Shown piece after piece: positions 8,465 to 18,162 of a stretch of DNA of 64,000 bases; position 1 is the first letter of the stretch; each line of letters opens with the position of its first letter. The stretch is from positions 124,001 through 188,000 of the forward strand of contig NZ_BNEB01000001.1 of NCBI RefSeq assembly GCF_016860545.1, in the 5' to 3' direction. Below the pieces are notes generated by a model. That model was not told the origin of the DNA. It saw nothing but the letters and a program-made list of their open reading frames with translations, and searched no databases. Source of the DNA: Streptomyces asoensis. Its GTDB lineage: Bacteria; Actinomycetota; Actinomycetes; Streptomycetales; Streptomycetaceae. Made by a program: the position numbers and the translations under genes.

Positions 8465-10261
8465 TTGCGCGAGTTCAGCCTTCCGGCTTTGTACGAGGTC
8501 CCTGCGGACGGCAATCTGACCGACATCGTCCGCAGAAACGCCGCGCAGCATCCCGACGTCGCCGTCATCGCCCGCAAGGCGGGGGGCGCCTGGCAGGACG
8601 TGACGGCCACGGCCTTCCTGGCCGAGGTGCACGCCGCCGCCAAGGGCCTCATCGCCTCCGGCGTCGAGCCCGGCGACCGGGTCGCCCTGATGTCGCGCAC
8701 CCGCTACGAGTGGACGCTGCTCGACTTCGCGATCTGGTGCGCCGGCGCGGTCACCGTCCCGGTCTACGAGACCAGCTCCCCCGAGCAGGTGCAGTGGATC
8801 CTCTCCGACTCCGGCGCGACCGCCGTCGTCGTCGAACTGGACGGCCACGCGGCGGCCGTGGAGTCGGTGCGCGAGTCGCTGCCCGCGCTGAAGCACGTCT
8901 GGCAGATCGAGGCCGGCGGGATCGAGGAGCTCGGGCGGCTCGGCCGGGACGTCTCCGACCAGGTCGTCGAGGAGCGCAGCTCGCAGGCCGGCGCGGACGA
9001 CCCGGCGACCATCGTGTACACCTCCGGCACGACCGGGCGGCCCAAGGGCTGCGTGCTCACCCACCGCAGCTTCTTCGCCGAGTGCGGGAACGTGGTGGAG
9101 CGGCTGCGTCCGCTGTTCCGCACGGGCGAGTGCAGCGTGCTGCTCTTCCTCCCGCTCGCGCACGTCTTCGGCCGGCTGGTGCAGATCGCCCCGATGATGG
9201 CGCCGATCAAGCTGGGCACCGTCCCGGACATCAAGAACCTCACCGACGAGCTGGCGTCCTTCCGCCCGACGCTGATCCTGGGCGTGCCGCGGGTCTTCGA
9301 GAAGGTCTACAACTCGGCGCGCGCCAAGGCGCAGGCCGACGGCAAGGGCGCGATCTTCGACAAGGCGGCGGACACCGCGATCGCCTACAGCAAGGCGCTG
9401 GAGCTCCCGGGGGGCGCGCCCCTCGGCCTGCGGATCAAGCACAAGGTCTTCGACCGGCTCGTGTACAGCAAGCTGCGCGCGGTCCTCGGCGGCAGGGGTG
9501 AGTACGCGATCTCCGGCGGCGCCCCGCTGGGCGAGCGCCTCGGCCACTTCTTCCGCGGCATCGGCTTCACCGTCCTGGAGGGCTACGGCCTGACGGAGTC
9601 CTGTGCCGCGACCGCGTTCAACCCCTGGGACCGCCAGAAGATCGGCACGGTCGGTCAGCCGCTGCCCGGTTCGGTCGTGCGGATCGCGGACGACGGGGAG
9701 GTGCTCCTGCACGGCGAGCACCTGTTCAAGGAGTACTGGAACAACCCGGGCGCGACCGCGGAGGCGCTGGCCGACGGCTGGTTCCACACCGGTGACATCG
9801 GCACCCTCGACGAGGACGGCTATCTGCGGATCACCGGGCGCAAGAAGGAGATCATCGTCACCGCGGGCGGCAAGAACGTCGCGCCGGCCGTGATCGAGGA
9901 CCGGATCCGCGCGCACGCGCTGGTCGCGGAGTGCATGGTGGTGGGCGACGGGCGGCCGTTCGTGGGCGCGCTGGTCACCATCGACGAGGAGTTCCTGGGC
10001 CGCTGGGCTTCCGACCACGGCAAGCCGGCGGGTTCGACCGCGGCGTCGCTGCGCGAGGACGCCGACCTTCAGGCGGCCATCCAGTCGGCGATCGACGACG
10101 GCAACGCCGCGGTCTCGAAGGCGGAATCGGTGCGGAAGTTCCGCATTCTCTCCTCCCAGTTCACGGAGGACTCGGGCCACCTCACGCCGTCCCTGAAGCT
10201 CAAGCGCAATGTGGTGGCGAAGGACTACGCGGGAGAGATCGAGGCGATCTACGCCAAGTAA
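8465..10261 (+). CDS. long-chain fatty-acid-CoA ligase (AMP-forming)
   Basis: 598 residues, normal length for actinobacterial FadD15-like ligases. It activates fatty acids with ATP and CoA. Motifs: P-loop YTSGTTGRPKG (185-195), GYGLTES about residue 375, GWFHTGDIG, and the hinge/A10 region GRKKEIIVTAGGKN. The start is TTG, chosen because GAGGAG lies 8 nt upstream and the ATG at 8449 is out of frame. It converges on the cholesterol oxidase gene with a 28-bp gap. A possible TetR-type operator lies about 270 bp upstream. The acyl-chain preference is not readable. Confidence 0.9.
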   Translation: MREFSLPALYEVPADGNLTDIVRRNAAQHPDVAVIARKAGGAWQDVTATAFLAEVHAAAKGLIASGVEPGDRVALMSRTRYEWTLLDFAIWCAGAVTVPVYETSSPEQVQWILSDSGATAVVVELDGHAAAVESVRESLPALKHVWQIEAGGIEELGRLGRDVSDQVVEERSSQAGADDPATIVYTSGTTGRPKGCVLTHRSFFAECGNVVERLRPLFRTGECSVLLFLPLAHVFGRLVQIAPMMAPIKLGTVPDIKNLTDELASFRPTLILGVPRVFEKVYNSARAKAQADGKGAIFDKAADTAIAYSKALELPGGAPLGLRIKHKVFDRLVYSKLRAVLGGRGEYAISGGAPLGERLGHFFRGIGFTVLEGYGLTESCAATAFNPWDRQKIGTVGQPLPGSVVRIADDGEVLLHGEHLFKEYWNNPGATAEALADGWFHTGDIGTLDEDGYLRITGRKKEIIVTAGGKNVAPAVIEDRIRAHALVAECMVVGDGRPFVGALVTIDEEFLGRWASDHGKPAGSTAASLREDADLQAAIQSAIDDGNAAVSKAESVRKFRILSSQFTEDSGHLTPSLKLKRNVVAKDYAGEIEAIYAK

Positions 10262-10289
10262 CTCTCCTCTCCGTCGTGCTGACGGTGCG

Positions 10290-11960
<1,671 letters not shown>

Positions 11961-11994
11961 TTATCCGCTTCCGCCTAGGGCGCGGCGGGAAAAG

Positions 11995-13137
11995 CTAGAG
12001 CAACGTCTTCAACTTCTCCGCCAGCAGGTCCCAGCGCCACTTCTCCTCCACCCAGGCCCGCCCCCGCTCCCCCATCCGGCGGCGCAGCTCGGCGTCCCCG
12101 AGCAGCGCGACGACCCGCTCGGCGGTGTCGGCAGGGGAACCGCCGCGCACGACCCATCCGGTCTCCCCGTCGAGCACCGCGTCGGGCGCCCCGCCCGAGT
12201 CCCCGGCGACGACCGGCAGCCCGGTCGCCGACGCCTCCAGGTAGACGATCCCGAGCCCCTCCACGTCGAGTCCACCGCGCCGCGTCCGGCACGGCATCGC
12301 GAAGACGTCCCCGGCGCCGTAGTGGGCGGGCAGCTCCGACCAGGGCACCGACCCGGTGAAGCGCACCGAGTCCGCCACCCCGCGCTCACGGGCGAGTCTG
12401 CGCAGGTCCTTCTCGTACGGGCCGCCCCCGACGATCAGCAGGACCGCCTCCGGCTCGGCGGCCAGGATCCGGGGCATGGCGAGGATCAGCGTGTCCTGGC
12501 CCTTGCGCGGCACCAGCCGTGACACGCACACCACCACCGGCCGGTCCGACAGGCCGAGCCGCGCCCGGACCTCCTCGCCTCCCGAGCCCGGGTGGAAGGT
12601 CTTCTCGTCGACGCCCGGCGGCAGCTGGGTCATCCGTCCGGCCGCGTCGGCGCTCAGCGCGCCCGCGATCCGCGAACGGGTGTACTCGCCCAGGTAGGTG
12701 ATCGTGTCGGTGCTGTCGCCGATCCGGGCGAGCAGCTGCCGGGCCGCGGGCAGCTGCGCCCATCCGGCCTCGTGCCCGTGGGTGGTGGCCACCAGCCGCT
12801 CGGCGCCCGCCCGCCGCAGCGCGGGCGCCATCAGACCTAGCGGTGCGGCCGCCCCGAACCACACCGACGTGCAGCCGTGCTCCCGCAGCAGCCCGGCCGC
12901 CCGGCGGGTCGCCCCGGGCGTCGGCAGCAGCATCGTGGTGGAGTCCCGCACGACGGTGAAGGGCTGCTCGGCGTCGAAGGCGGCCGTCGCCTCGACGCCC
13001 TCGCGCGAGCGCTTCCAGGTGGACGCGTGGACGACGATCCGGTCGGGGTCGAGCCGCAGCGCCATGTTGTGCAGGAACGCCTGGATACCGCCCGGGCGGG
13101 GCGGGAAGTCGTTCGTCACGATCAGGGTCTTGTGCAT
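11995..13137 (-). CDS. pimB: GT4 alpha-mannosyltransferase, PimB'-like
   Basis: 380 residues of GT-B fold. The N-terminal acceptor-side motif PPRPGGIQ (12-19) and the donor-site motif EGLGIVYLEA (293-302) match the GDP-mannose-dependent PimB' family, which adds the second mannose to phosphatidylinositol mannoside in actinobacteria. That is established for mycobacterial and corynebacterial homologues; here it is assigned by motif. VSRLVPRKGQD marks the linker to the C-terminal domain. The start ATG at 13137 has TAAGGT 8 nt upstream and no ribosome site. The divergent neighbour is a polyprenol-sugar-type membrane glycosyltransferase, consistent with envelope glycolipid work. Confidence 0.85.
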   Translation of the reverse strand: MHKTLIVTNDFPPRPGGIQAFLHNMALRLDPDRIVVHASTWKRSREGVEATAAFDAEQPFTVVRDSTTMLLPTPGATRRAAGLLREHGCTSVWFGAAAPLGLMAPALRRAGAERLVATTHGHEAGWAQLPAARQLLARIGDSTDTITYLGEYTRSRIAGALSADAAGRMTQLPPGVDEKTFHPGSGGEEVRARLGLSDRPVVVCVSRLVPRKGQDTLILAMPRILAAEPEAVLLIVGGGPYEKDLRRLARERGVADSVRFTGSVPWSELPAHYGAGDVFAMPCRTRRGGLDVEGLGIVYLEASATGLPVVAGDSGGAPDAVLDGETGWVVRGGSPADTAERVVALLGDAELRRRMGERGRAWVEEKWRWDLLAEKLKTLL

Positions 13138-13151
13138 CGCAGCCGACCTTA
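13138..13151 (-). promoter_or_regulatory. -10-like TAAGGT, 8 nt before the pimB-like start
   Basis: Minus strand: TAAGGT (13151-13146), then CGGCTGCG, then ATG; no Shine-Dalgarno. Leaderless start likely. Confidence 0.45.
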
Positions 13152-13206
13152 TCCAAACACGGTTCACAGCCGCGTCCGGGCGCGCTCCACAGCCCGCGGG
13201 GAGATC

Positions 13207-14466
13207 ATGTGCGCCATGGACACGACGGCTGCGAGGCGGCACCTGACCTGCCTGCTGACGACCTGGGGCGTGACCCGGCTCGCGCTGCTGCTCTTCGTCT
13301 TCAAGGTGTTCGTCTTCCCCGGCCCGGACGTGACCACCGACGTGTCCGTCACCTATCGGGGCTGGTACGAGGTGCTGGGCACGGGCGTGTTCCCCGCCTC
13401 CGACGTCACCTGGCAGTACCCGCCCGCCGCCGCCCTCGCGCTCCTGTCCCCCGGACTGCTGCCCTTCCTCGACTACGCGTCCGCCTTCTTCGTCCTGGCC
13501 TTCCTGGCCGACCTGGCCGTCCTCACGCTGCTGCTGAACACCGCTCTGCGGCCCGGCCGGTCGGCGCGCGGCCCCTGGCTGTGGGTGGCGGGCGTGCCCC
13601 TGCTCGGGCCCACCGTCTACTCCCGCTACGACGTGATGGTGACGGCGGTCGCGGTGGCCGCGCTGGTCGCCGGGGTCCGGCACCCGCGGGTCATGGGGGC
13701 GCTGACCGGGCTGGCGGTGCTGATGAAGGTGTGGCCGGTGCTGCTGCTGGCGGGGGCCGTGCGCCGGCGTGCCTGGACCGCGGCCGTGGTCACCGCCGGG
13801 GCCCTGGCCGCGCTGTTCGCCCTGGCCGCGCCCGGGGCCTTCGCCTTCCTCACCTTCCAGCGCGACCGGGGCACCGAGGTGGAGTCGGTGGGCGCCCTCG
13901 CCCTCCATGTGGCCCGGCGGGCCGGCTGGCCGGGCGAGGTGCTGCTGCGTTACGGCTCGCTGGAGTTCACGGGCCCGCACGTGGAGGTGGTGGGCGACGT
14001 GGCCCTCGGGCTCACGGCGGTCGCCTTCGGCTGGCTGCTGCTGTGGCGGCTGACGGCCGGGCGCTTCACCGCGCGGACCCTGCCGGAGGCGGCGTTCACG
14101 GCGGTGCTGCTGTTCACCGTCACCAGCCGGGTGATCAGCCCTCAGTACCTCGTGTGGCTGATCGGCCTCGCGGCGGTCTGCCTGTGCCGGCGGTCCGGCG
14201 TCATGGGGCTGCCCGCCGTCCTGGTGCTGGCGGCGTCCTGCGTGACGGTGGTGGAGTTCCCCGTCCGCTTCGCGGACGTCGTCGCGAGCAGCACGCTCGG
14301 GGTGTCCCTGATGTTCCTGCGCAACGGCCTGCTGGTGGCCGCCGCGCTCACGGCGGCCGTACGGCTGTGGCGCTCGACCGTGCGCGGCCGCACTCCCCTC
14401 GCGAGCCCCGGCGCCGCAGCGCACGGTGGCCGGACGGCTCACTCGGCCAGCCGAGTCCTCAGATAG
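13207..14466 (+). CDS. GT87-like polytopic membrane glycosyltransferase
   Basis: About 419 residues with 9-11 hydrophobic helices spread over the whole length. The periplasmic-side loop TDVSVTYRGWYEVL with WQYPP further on resembles GT87/PimE-like polyprenol-phosphate-mannose enzymes, whose catalytic acid sits in the first extracytoplasmic loop. LMKVWPVLLLAGA and SRVISPQYLVWLIG are typical of this group. The start is ATG 13207 or ATG 13216: GGGGAG is 3 or 12 nt away respectively, so neither is ideal. The gene is divergent from pimB and its end overlaps the convergent lipoprotein gene by 28 bp. Substrate unknown. Confidence 0.75.
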   Translation: MCAMDTTAARRHLTCLLTTWGVTRLALLLFVFKVFVFPGPDVTTDVSVTYRGWYEVLGTGVFPASDVTWQYPPAAALALLSPGLLPFLDYASAFFVLAFLADLAVLTLLLNTALRPGRSARGPWLWVAGVPLLGPTVYSRYDVMVTAVAVAALVAGVRHPRVMGALTGLAVLMKVWPVLLLAGAVRRRAWTAAVVTAGALAALFALAAPGAFAFLTFQRDRGTEVESVGALALHVARRAGWPGEVLLRYGSLEFTGPHVEVVGDVALGLTAVAFGWLLLWRLTAGRFTARTLPEAAFTAVLLFTVTSRVISPQYLVWLIGLAAVCLCRRSGVMGLPAVLVLAASCVTVVEFPVRFADVVASSTLGVSLMFLRNGLLVAAALTAAVRLWRSTVRGRTPLASPGAAAHGGRTAHSASRVLR

Positions 14467-15644
14467 TCCTGCCAGTCCGCCGTGAACCGCGTGAGAGAGG
14501 TGCCCAGCACGCTCCGCAGCGCGCCCTCCACCGCCCCCGGCCGCTTCTCGTGCTCCCCGACGGCACGGTAGAACGCGTCCAGCTTCACCTCGCCCCACCG
14601 CTCGGCGATCATCCGGCAGGCCAGCCAGCCGCCCTCGTAGGCCTTGGCCAGCCGCTGGGCGTCGCCCGAGAAGCCGAAGTCGCCGTCGCCGGGCAGGGCC
14701 GCCGGGACGGTGCCCCCGGTGACGGCGTGCTGGAGTTCCGGGGCGGCCTCGGCCGGGGTGCGGCCGGTGCCGCGGTAGCCGACCCAGTCGGCGTACCCCT
14801 CCGACAGCCACAGCGGGGTGGCCGCGCCGGTGTGGGCGCGCGTGGCGACATGGGTGGCCTCATGCGTGAGGACCACCTGCCGACCGACCCGGCCGAGCAT
14901 CCCGTACGCGTCCGGGTTGACGATGATCCGGTCGGCGGGCGCCCTGCTGCCGCCCCCGGTCTCCCCCGTGGTGACGGCGGCGATCCCCCGGTAGGAGGAG
15001 GCCGGCGAGCCCAGCAGCCCCGCCATGCCCTCCAGCGACCTCGGCACCAGGACGACGACCCGCCCCGCCCAGTCGGTGCCCCAGGCCGCCGACACCTCCG
15101 GGACGGCGTCGTCGGCGAGCTCCGCGAAGGACCGCAGCCGCTCACCGCTCTGCCCGACCCCCAGCACGAGACTGTGCTCGCCCGTCACGGCCTTCACCGG
15201 GCCCTGGTCCCACAGCTGCTCGCCCGCCTTCGCCGCGGGCCGCTCCGAGGTCACCCGCCACCTTCCGGACCCGTCCCGGGTCAGCCGCAGCGTGCGGGCC
15301 GCGGTCACGGGGGCCTTGTCGTAGCCCTGGACGCGATAGCTCAGTTCGGCGTCGGCCGTGGCGCGGTCGCCGCTGCGGCGCAGGTCCGTCACCCGGTACG
15401 ACCAGGCGGCCAGCGGCACGGTCCGCGCGGCCTCGTAATCGGCGGCCGCGCCGGTGGCCGCGTAGGCGCTCGGGTCGTGGCCGAGCAGCGCCGCCGCCCG
15501 CCGGTCCAGCACCCGCTGCACATCGGCCCGCGCGTGGTCCGCGGCGGACCGCCCGCCGCAGCCGACGAGGGGGACGAGCAGGCAGACGAGCAGCAGACAG
15601 AACCCCCGGATCCCGGGTCCGCGCGCCCGCCCTCGACCAGCCAT
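14439..15644 (-). CDS. zinc-metallopeptidase-like lipoprotein
   Basis: 401 residues. The signal peptide ends in a lipobox around LVGC29, so it is probably a lipoprotein facing outside. A gluzincin pattern is present: HEATH (261-265) and a downstream glutamate in LSEGYADW (E282). This predicts a zinc peptidase, although the usual HExxH flanks are divergent and activity is unproven. The N-terminal half (about 35-150) looks like an NTF2-like or repeat domain. TACGAT sits 7 nt before the ATG, so translation is probably leaderless. The substrate is unknown; the nearby NlpC/P60 genes suggest a cell-wall setting. Confidence 0.78.
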   Translation of the reverse strand: MAGRGRARGPGIRGFCLLLVCLLVPLVGCGGRSAADHARADVQRVLDRRAAALLGHDPSAYAATGAAADYEAARTVPLAAWSYRVTDLRRSGDRATADAELSYRVQGYDKAPVTAARTLRLTRDGSGRWRVTSERPAAKAGEQLWDQGPVKAVTGEHSLVLGVGQSGERLRSFAELADDAVPEVSAAWGTDWAGRVVVLVPRSLEGMAGLLGSPASSYRGIAAVTTGETGGGSRAPADRIIVNPDAYGMLGRVGRQVVLTHEATHVATRAHTGAATPLWLSEGYADWVGYRGTGRTPAEAAPELQHAVTGGTVPAALPGDGDFGFSGDAQRLAKAYEGGWLACRMIAERWGEVKLDAFYRAVGEHEKRPGAVEGALRSVLGTSLTRFTADWQDYLRTRLAE

Positions 15645-15657
15645 CGTCCCGATCGTA
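15645..15657 (-). promoter_or_regulatory. -10-like TACGAT, 7 nt before the lipoprotein start
   Basis: Minus strand TACGAT (15657-15652), CGGGACG, ATG; no ribosome-binding site. Confidence 0.5.
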
Positions 15658-15683
15658 CGGCCGTGACCCCGCGCGGGCCCCGG

Positions 15684-16703
15684 TCAGGGCCTGGTGACCG
15701 ACGACACCGGCATCATCCCGACCGGGTCGTAGCGCACCGGCGCGCCCGGGTAGGGGGCGTGGATGACCTGCCCGTTGCCCACGTACATGCCGACATGGCT
15801 GGCGTCGGAGCGGTAGGTCACGATGTCGCCGGGCCGCGCCTCGGAGAGCGGGACGCGGCGGCCGGCGTGGGCCTGGGCCTGCGAGGTGCGCGGCAGGGCG
15901 ATCCCGGCCTGCGCGTACGACCACTGCACCAGGCCCGAGCAGTCGAAGCCGCCGGGCCCGTTGGCGCCCCAGACGTACGGCTTGCCGAGCGCGGAGCGCA
16001 CCGCCGCGACGGCGGCCCCCGCACGGCCCGAGACCGGGCCGGAACCCGGTGCCGGCATGCCGTCGCGGCCCGAGCGGGAGGCCCGGTCGTAGGCGGCGCG
16101 GTCGCCCGGCGGCAGGGCTTCGAGCAGCCGCCGCGCCTTGGCGAGCTTCTGCTCCACGGTCCGCTTGTGACGCCCCACGGCCGTACGGCTCTTCTCCAGC
16201 TCGGCCAGCTTGCCGGCCGCCTCGGCACGCTCCTGGGCCAGTTCGCGCAGGGCGCCCTGGAGTTCCTTCAGCTCGCCTGCCTGGTGCGCGGTGATCCGGT
16301 CGAGGACGGACGCCTTGGCGAGGTAGTCCTCCGGGTCGCGGGAGAAGAGCAGCGCCATGGAGGGGGCGAGGCCGCCGGAGCGGTACTGCGCGCCGGCGAG
16401 TGAACCCAGCCGCTCGCGCAGGCCGTTGACGCGCTCCTGCTGCCGCGCGATGCGGTCCTGCGCGGTGCCGACCTGCTCCCGCAGGGTGTCGGCCCGCTCG
16501 TCGGCGGAGTTGTAGGCCTCGGTGGCCTGCTCGGCCTCCTCGTAGAGACGGTCCACCTCGGCGCGGGTGTCGTCGTGCGGAGCGGCCGTGGCCGGTACGG
16601 CGGACACGGCGCCGAGTGCGGCGGCCGCGGCGGACAGCACGCCCAGGGCGCTGGACGCGCCCCGGTCGAACCCGGACTGTGCAAGGCGGCGATGGGACCC
16701 CAC
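15684..16703 (-). CDS. secreted NlpC/P60 cell-wall endopeptidase (paralogue 1)
   Basis: 339 residues. Signal peptide, then a long coiled coil (about 50-180, starting EVDRLYEEAEQATEAYN), then a C-terminal NlpC/P60 papain-like domain. The catalytic set is C255 in FDCSG, H303 in ASHVGMY and H315 in VIHAP. It should cleave peptidoglycan stem peptides. I chose the GTG at 16703 (VGSHRRL...) because the downstream paralogue begins the same way (V-A-S-H-R-R) and an AAGGAG lies 11 nt upstream. The frame is open to 16844 without support. It is the second gene of a tandem pair, after a terminator hairpin. Confidence 0.88.
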   Translation of the reverse strand: MGSHRRLAQSGFDRGASSALGVLSAAAAALGAVSAVPATAAPHDDTRAEVDRLYEEAEQATEAYNSADERADTLREQVGTAQDRIARQQERVNGLRERLGSLAGAQYRSGGLAPSMALLFSRDPEDYLAKASVLDRITAHQAGELKELQGALRELAQERAEAAGKLAELEKSRTAVGRHKRTVEQKLAKARRLLEALPPGDRAAYDRASRSGRDGMPAPGSGPVSGRAGAAVAAVRSALGKPYVWGANGPGGFDCSGLVQWSYAQAGIALPRTSQAQAHAGRRVPLSEARPGDIVTYRSDASHVGMYVGNGQVIHAPYPGAPVRYDPVGMMPVSSVTRP

Positions 16704-16800
16704 GGGAAGCCGCGCTCCTTCCACCGATGACAGGGAAACGCGGCAGACAGTAGCCGCGCGACCGGGGGTCGGCCAAAGACATCGGTGGCGACGCACAGTG

Positions 16801-16836
16801 ACGCCCCGCCGCTGACGCAGGTCACCGGCGGGGCGT
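16801..16836 (-). terminator. terminator hairpin between the NlpC/P60 genes
   Basis: Perfect 11-bp stem ACGCCCCGCCG / CGGCGGGGCGT with a 14-nt loop, 75 bp after the stop of the upstream paralogue. It separates the two paralogues into different transcripts or attenuates read-through. Confidence 0.6.
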
Positions 16837-16910
16837 GGGGTCACTTTCGGTTGTCGTGATTCGCCCGTTCGGGCGGCGTGGTGTCCTGATCTTGAAGCGG
16901 ACCAGGACCG

Positions 16911-17951
16911 TCAGACGCGGACGCCGAACATGAACGGGCCACCGATCGTGCTCATCGACTCGTAGCGCACGACGGTTCCGGTGCGCGGGGCGTGGATGAT
17001 CTGGCCGTTGCCGGCGTAGAGGCCGACGTGGTGCAGGTCGTTGAAGAAGAACACCAGGTCGCCGACCTTGAGCTGGCTCTGCGAGTAGATGCGCGTGCCG
17101 TCGTTGGCCTGCGCCTCCGAGGTCCGCGAGATGCCGACACCGGCCTGCGCGTAGGCCCAGGAGGTCAGGCCCGAGCAGTCGTAGGTGGAGGTGCCGGTGG
17201 CGCCGTACTGGTAGGGCTTGCCGAGCTGGCTCTGCGCGGCCTGGAAGGCGGCCATCGCGCGGCCGGAGCCGGCGGGGGCGTCACCGAGGTCGACCCGCTC
17301 GCCGGCGTCACGGCTGGCGCGGGCGTCGGCGGCCGAGAGAGCGGCCTTCTCCTTGGCCGTCAGCGTGTTGAGGAGCTGGCGGGCCTCGGCGAGCTTGGCC
17401 TGGACTTCCTTCTTCTTCTTGCCCAGTTCGGTACGGGTGGTGGCGAGGTCCTTGAGCTTGGCGGACGCCTCGGTGCGCTGCTGCGCGAGTTCGCGCTGCT
17501 TCTCCTGGATCTTCTTCAGCGCCTCGACCTGCTGGGCGCTCAACTGGTCGGCGGCCGAGGCCTTGTCCAGGAAGTCGTCCGGGTTCGAGGAGAGCAGCAG
17601 CTGGAGGGAGGAGTCTATGGACCCGGTGCGGTACTGGGCGGCGGCGGCGAGACCCATGGAGTCGCGCAGCTCGTTGAGGTCCGCCTGGCCCCGGGCCACG
17701 TTGTCCTGGATGGTGGAGATCTCCTTCTGGAGCTTCTCCTGCTTCTCCTGGGCCCCGTTGTACGTCTCGGTGGCCTGCTCGGCCTCCTCGTAGAGCTTGT
17801 CGACCTTGGTCTTGACCTCGTCCTTGGTGAGCTTCTCGCTCGGCGCCGCGTTGGCGGCCTGGGAGCTCAGCACGACGGCAGCGGCGGCTGCGGTGGTCAG
17901 CACGGTCACGCGCGCGCGACTCGGCTGCTTCGGTCGACGGTGGGACGCCAC
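16911..17951 (-). CDS. secreted NlpC/P60 cell-wall endopeptidase (paralogue 2)
   Basis: 346 residues. Signal peptide ending near NAAPS, coiled coil about 45-220 (VDKLYEEAEQATETYNG, closely matching paralogue 1), linker, then the NlpC/P60 domain with C259 in YDCSG, H308 in LHHVGLY and H320 in IIHAP. The coiled coil probably regulates or localises the hydrolase, as in RipA/PcsB-like proteins (family knowledge). The GTG at 17951 has AAGGAG 9 nt upstream and is preferred over the ATG 10 codons earlier. The two genes clearly arose by duplication. Its upstream region carries a long inverted repeat. Confidence 0.9.
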   Translation of the reverse strand: MASHRRPKQPSRARVTVLTTAAAAAVVLSSQAANAAPSEKLTKDEVKTKVDKLYEEAEQATETYNGAQEKQEKLQKEISTIQDNVARGQADLNELRDSMGLAAAAQYRTGSIDSSLQLLLSSNPDDFLDKASAADQLSAQQVEALKKIQEKQRELAQQRTEASAKLKDLATTRTELGKKKKEVQAKLAEARQLLNTLTAKEKAALSAADARASRDAGERVDLGDAPAGSGRAMAAFQAAQSQLGKPYQYGATGTSTYDCSGLTSWAYAQAGVGISRTSEAQANDGTRIYSQSQLKVGDLVFFFNDLHHVGLYAGNGQIIHAPRTGTVVRYESMSTIGGPFMFGVRV

Positions 17952-18056
17952 GGAGACGGGCTCCTTCTTTTGAGTGATCACCCGTGTGGAGATTCGAGCC
18001 CTGACCTTAGTGACCTCGCCGTGATCAGTTCAAATCCTCAGGAGAAAAAAACCCCT

Positions 18057-18120
18057 CACGCAACGCAGTTTTTTCAATCAACTCACGTGCAGTCATGCTC
18101 GATTGACGCTACGTTGCGTG
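18057..18120. repeat. inverted repeat upstream of NlpC/P60 paralogue 2
   Basis: Arms CACGCAACG (18057-18065) and CGTTGCGTG (18112-18120) are exact reverse complements, 46 bp apart; 11 of 12 positions pair if extended inward. The interval is A/T-rich for this genome. Possible operator pair or promoter-region stem. Confidence 0.55.
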
Positions 18121-18162
18121 ACGATCCCGCCAATTCGGTCATTGAGCCCGGAACTTCGACGT

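Noticed and set aside
12995..16403. Very long frames over the pimB to NlpC/P60 region (938 and 1064 codons)
   Set aside because: They cross several real genes on both strands and have no domain; they arise from high GC content.
17952..18162. c-di-AMP (ydaO) riboswitch upstream of the NlpC/P60 gene
   Set aside because: Expected from biology, but the conserved core blocks are not present on either strand.
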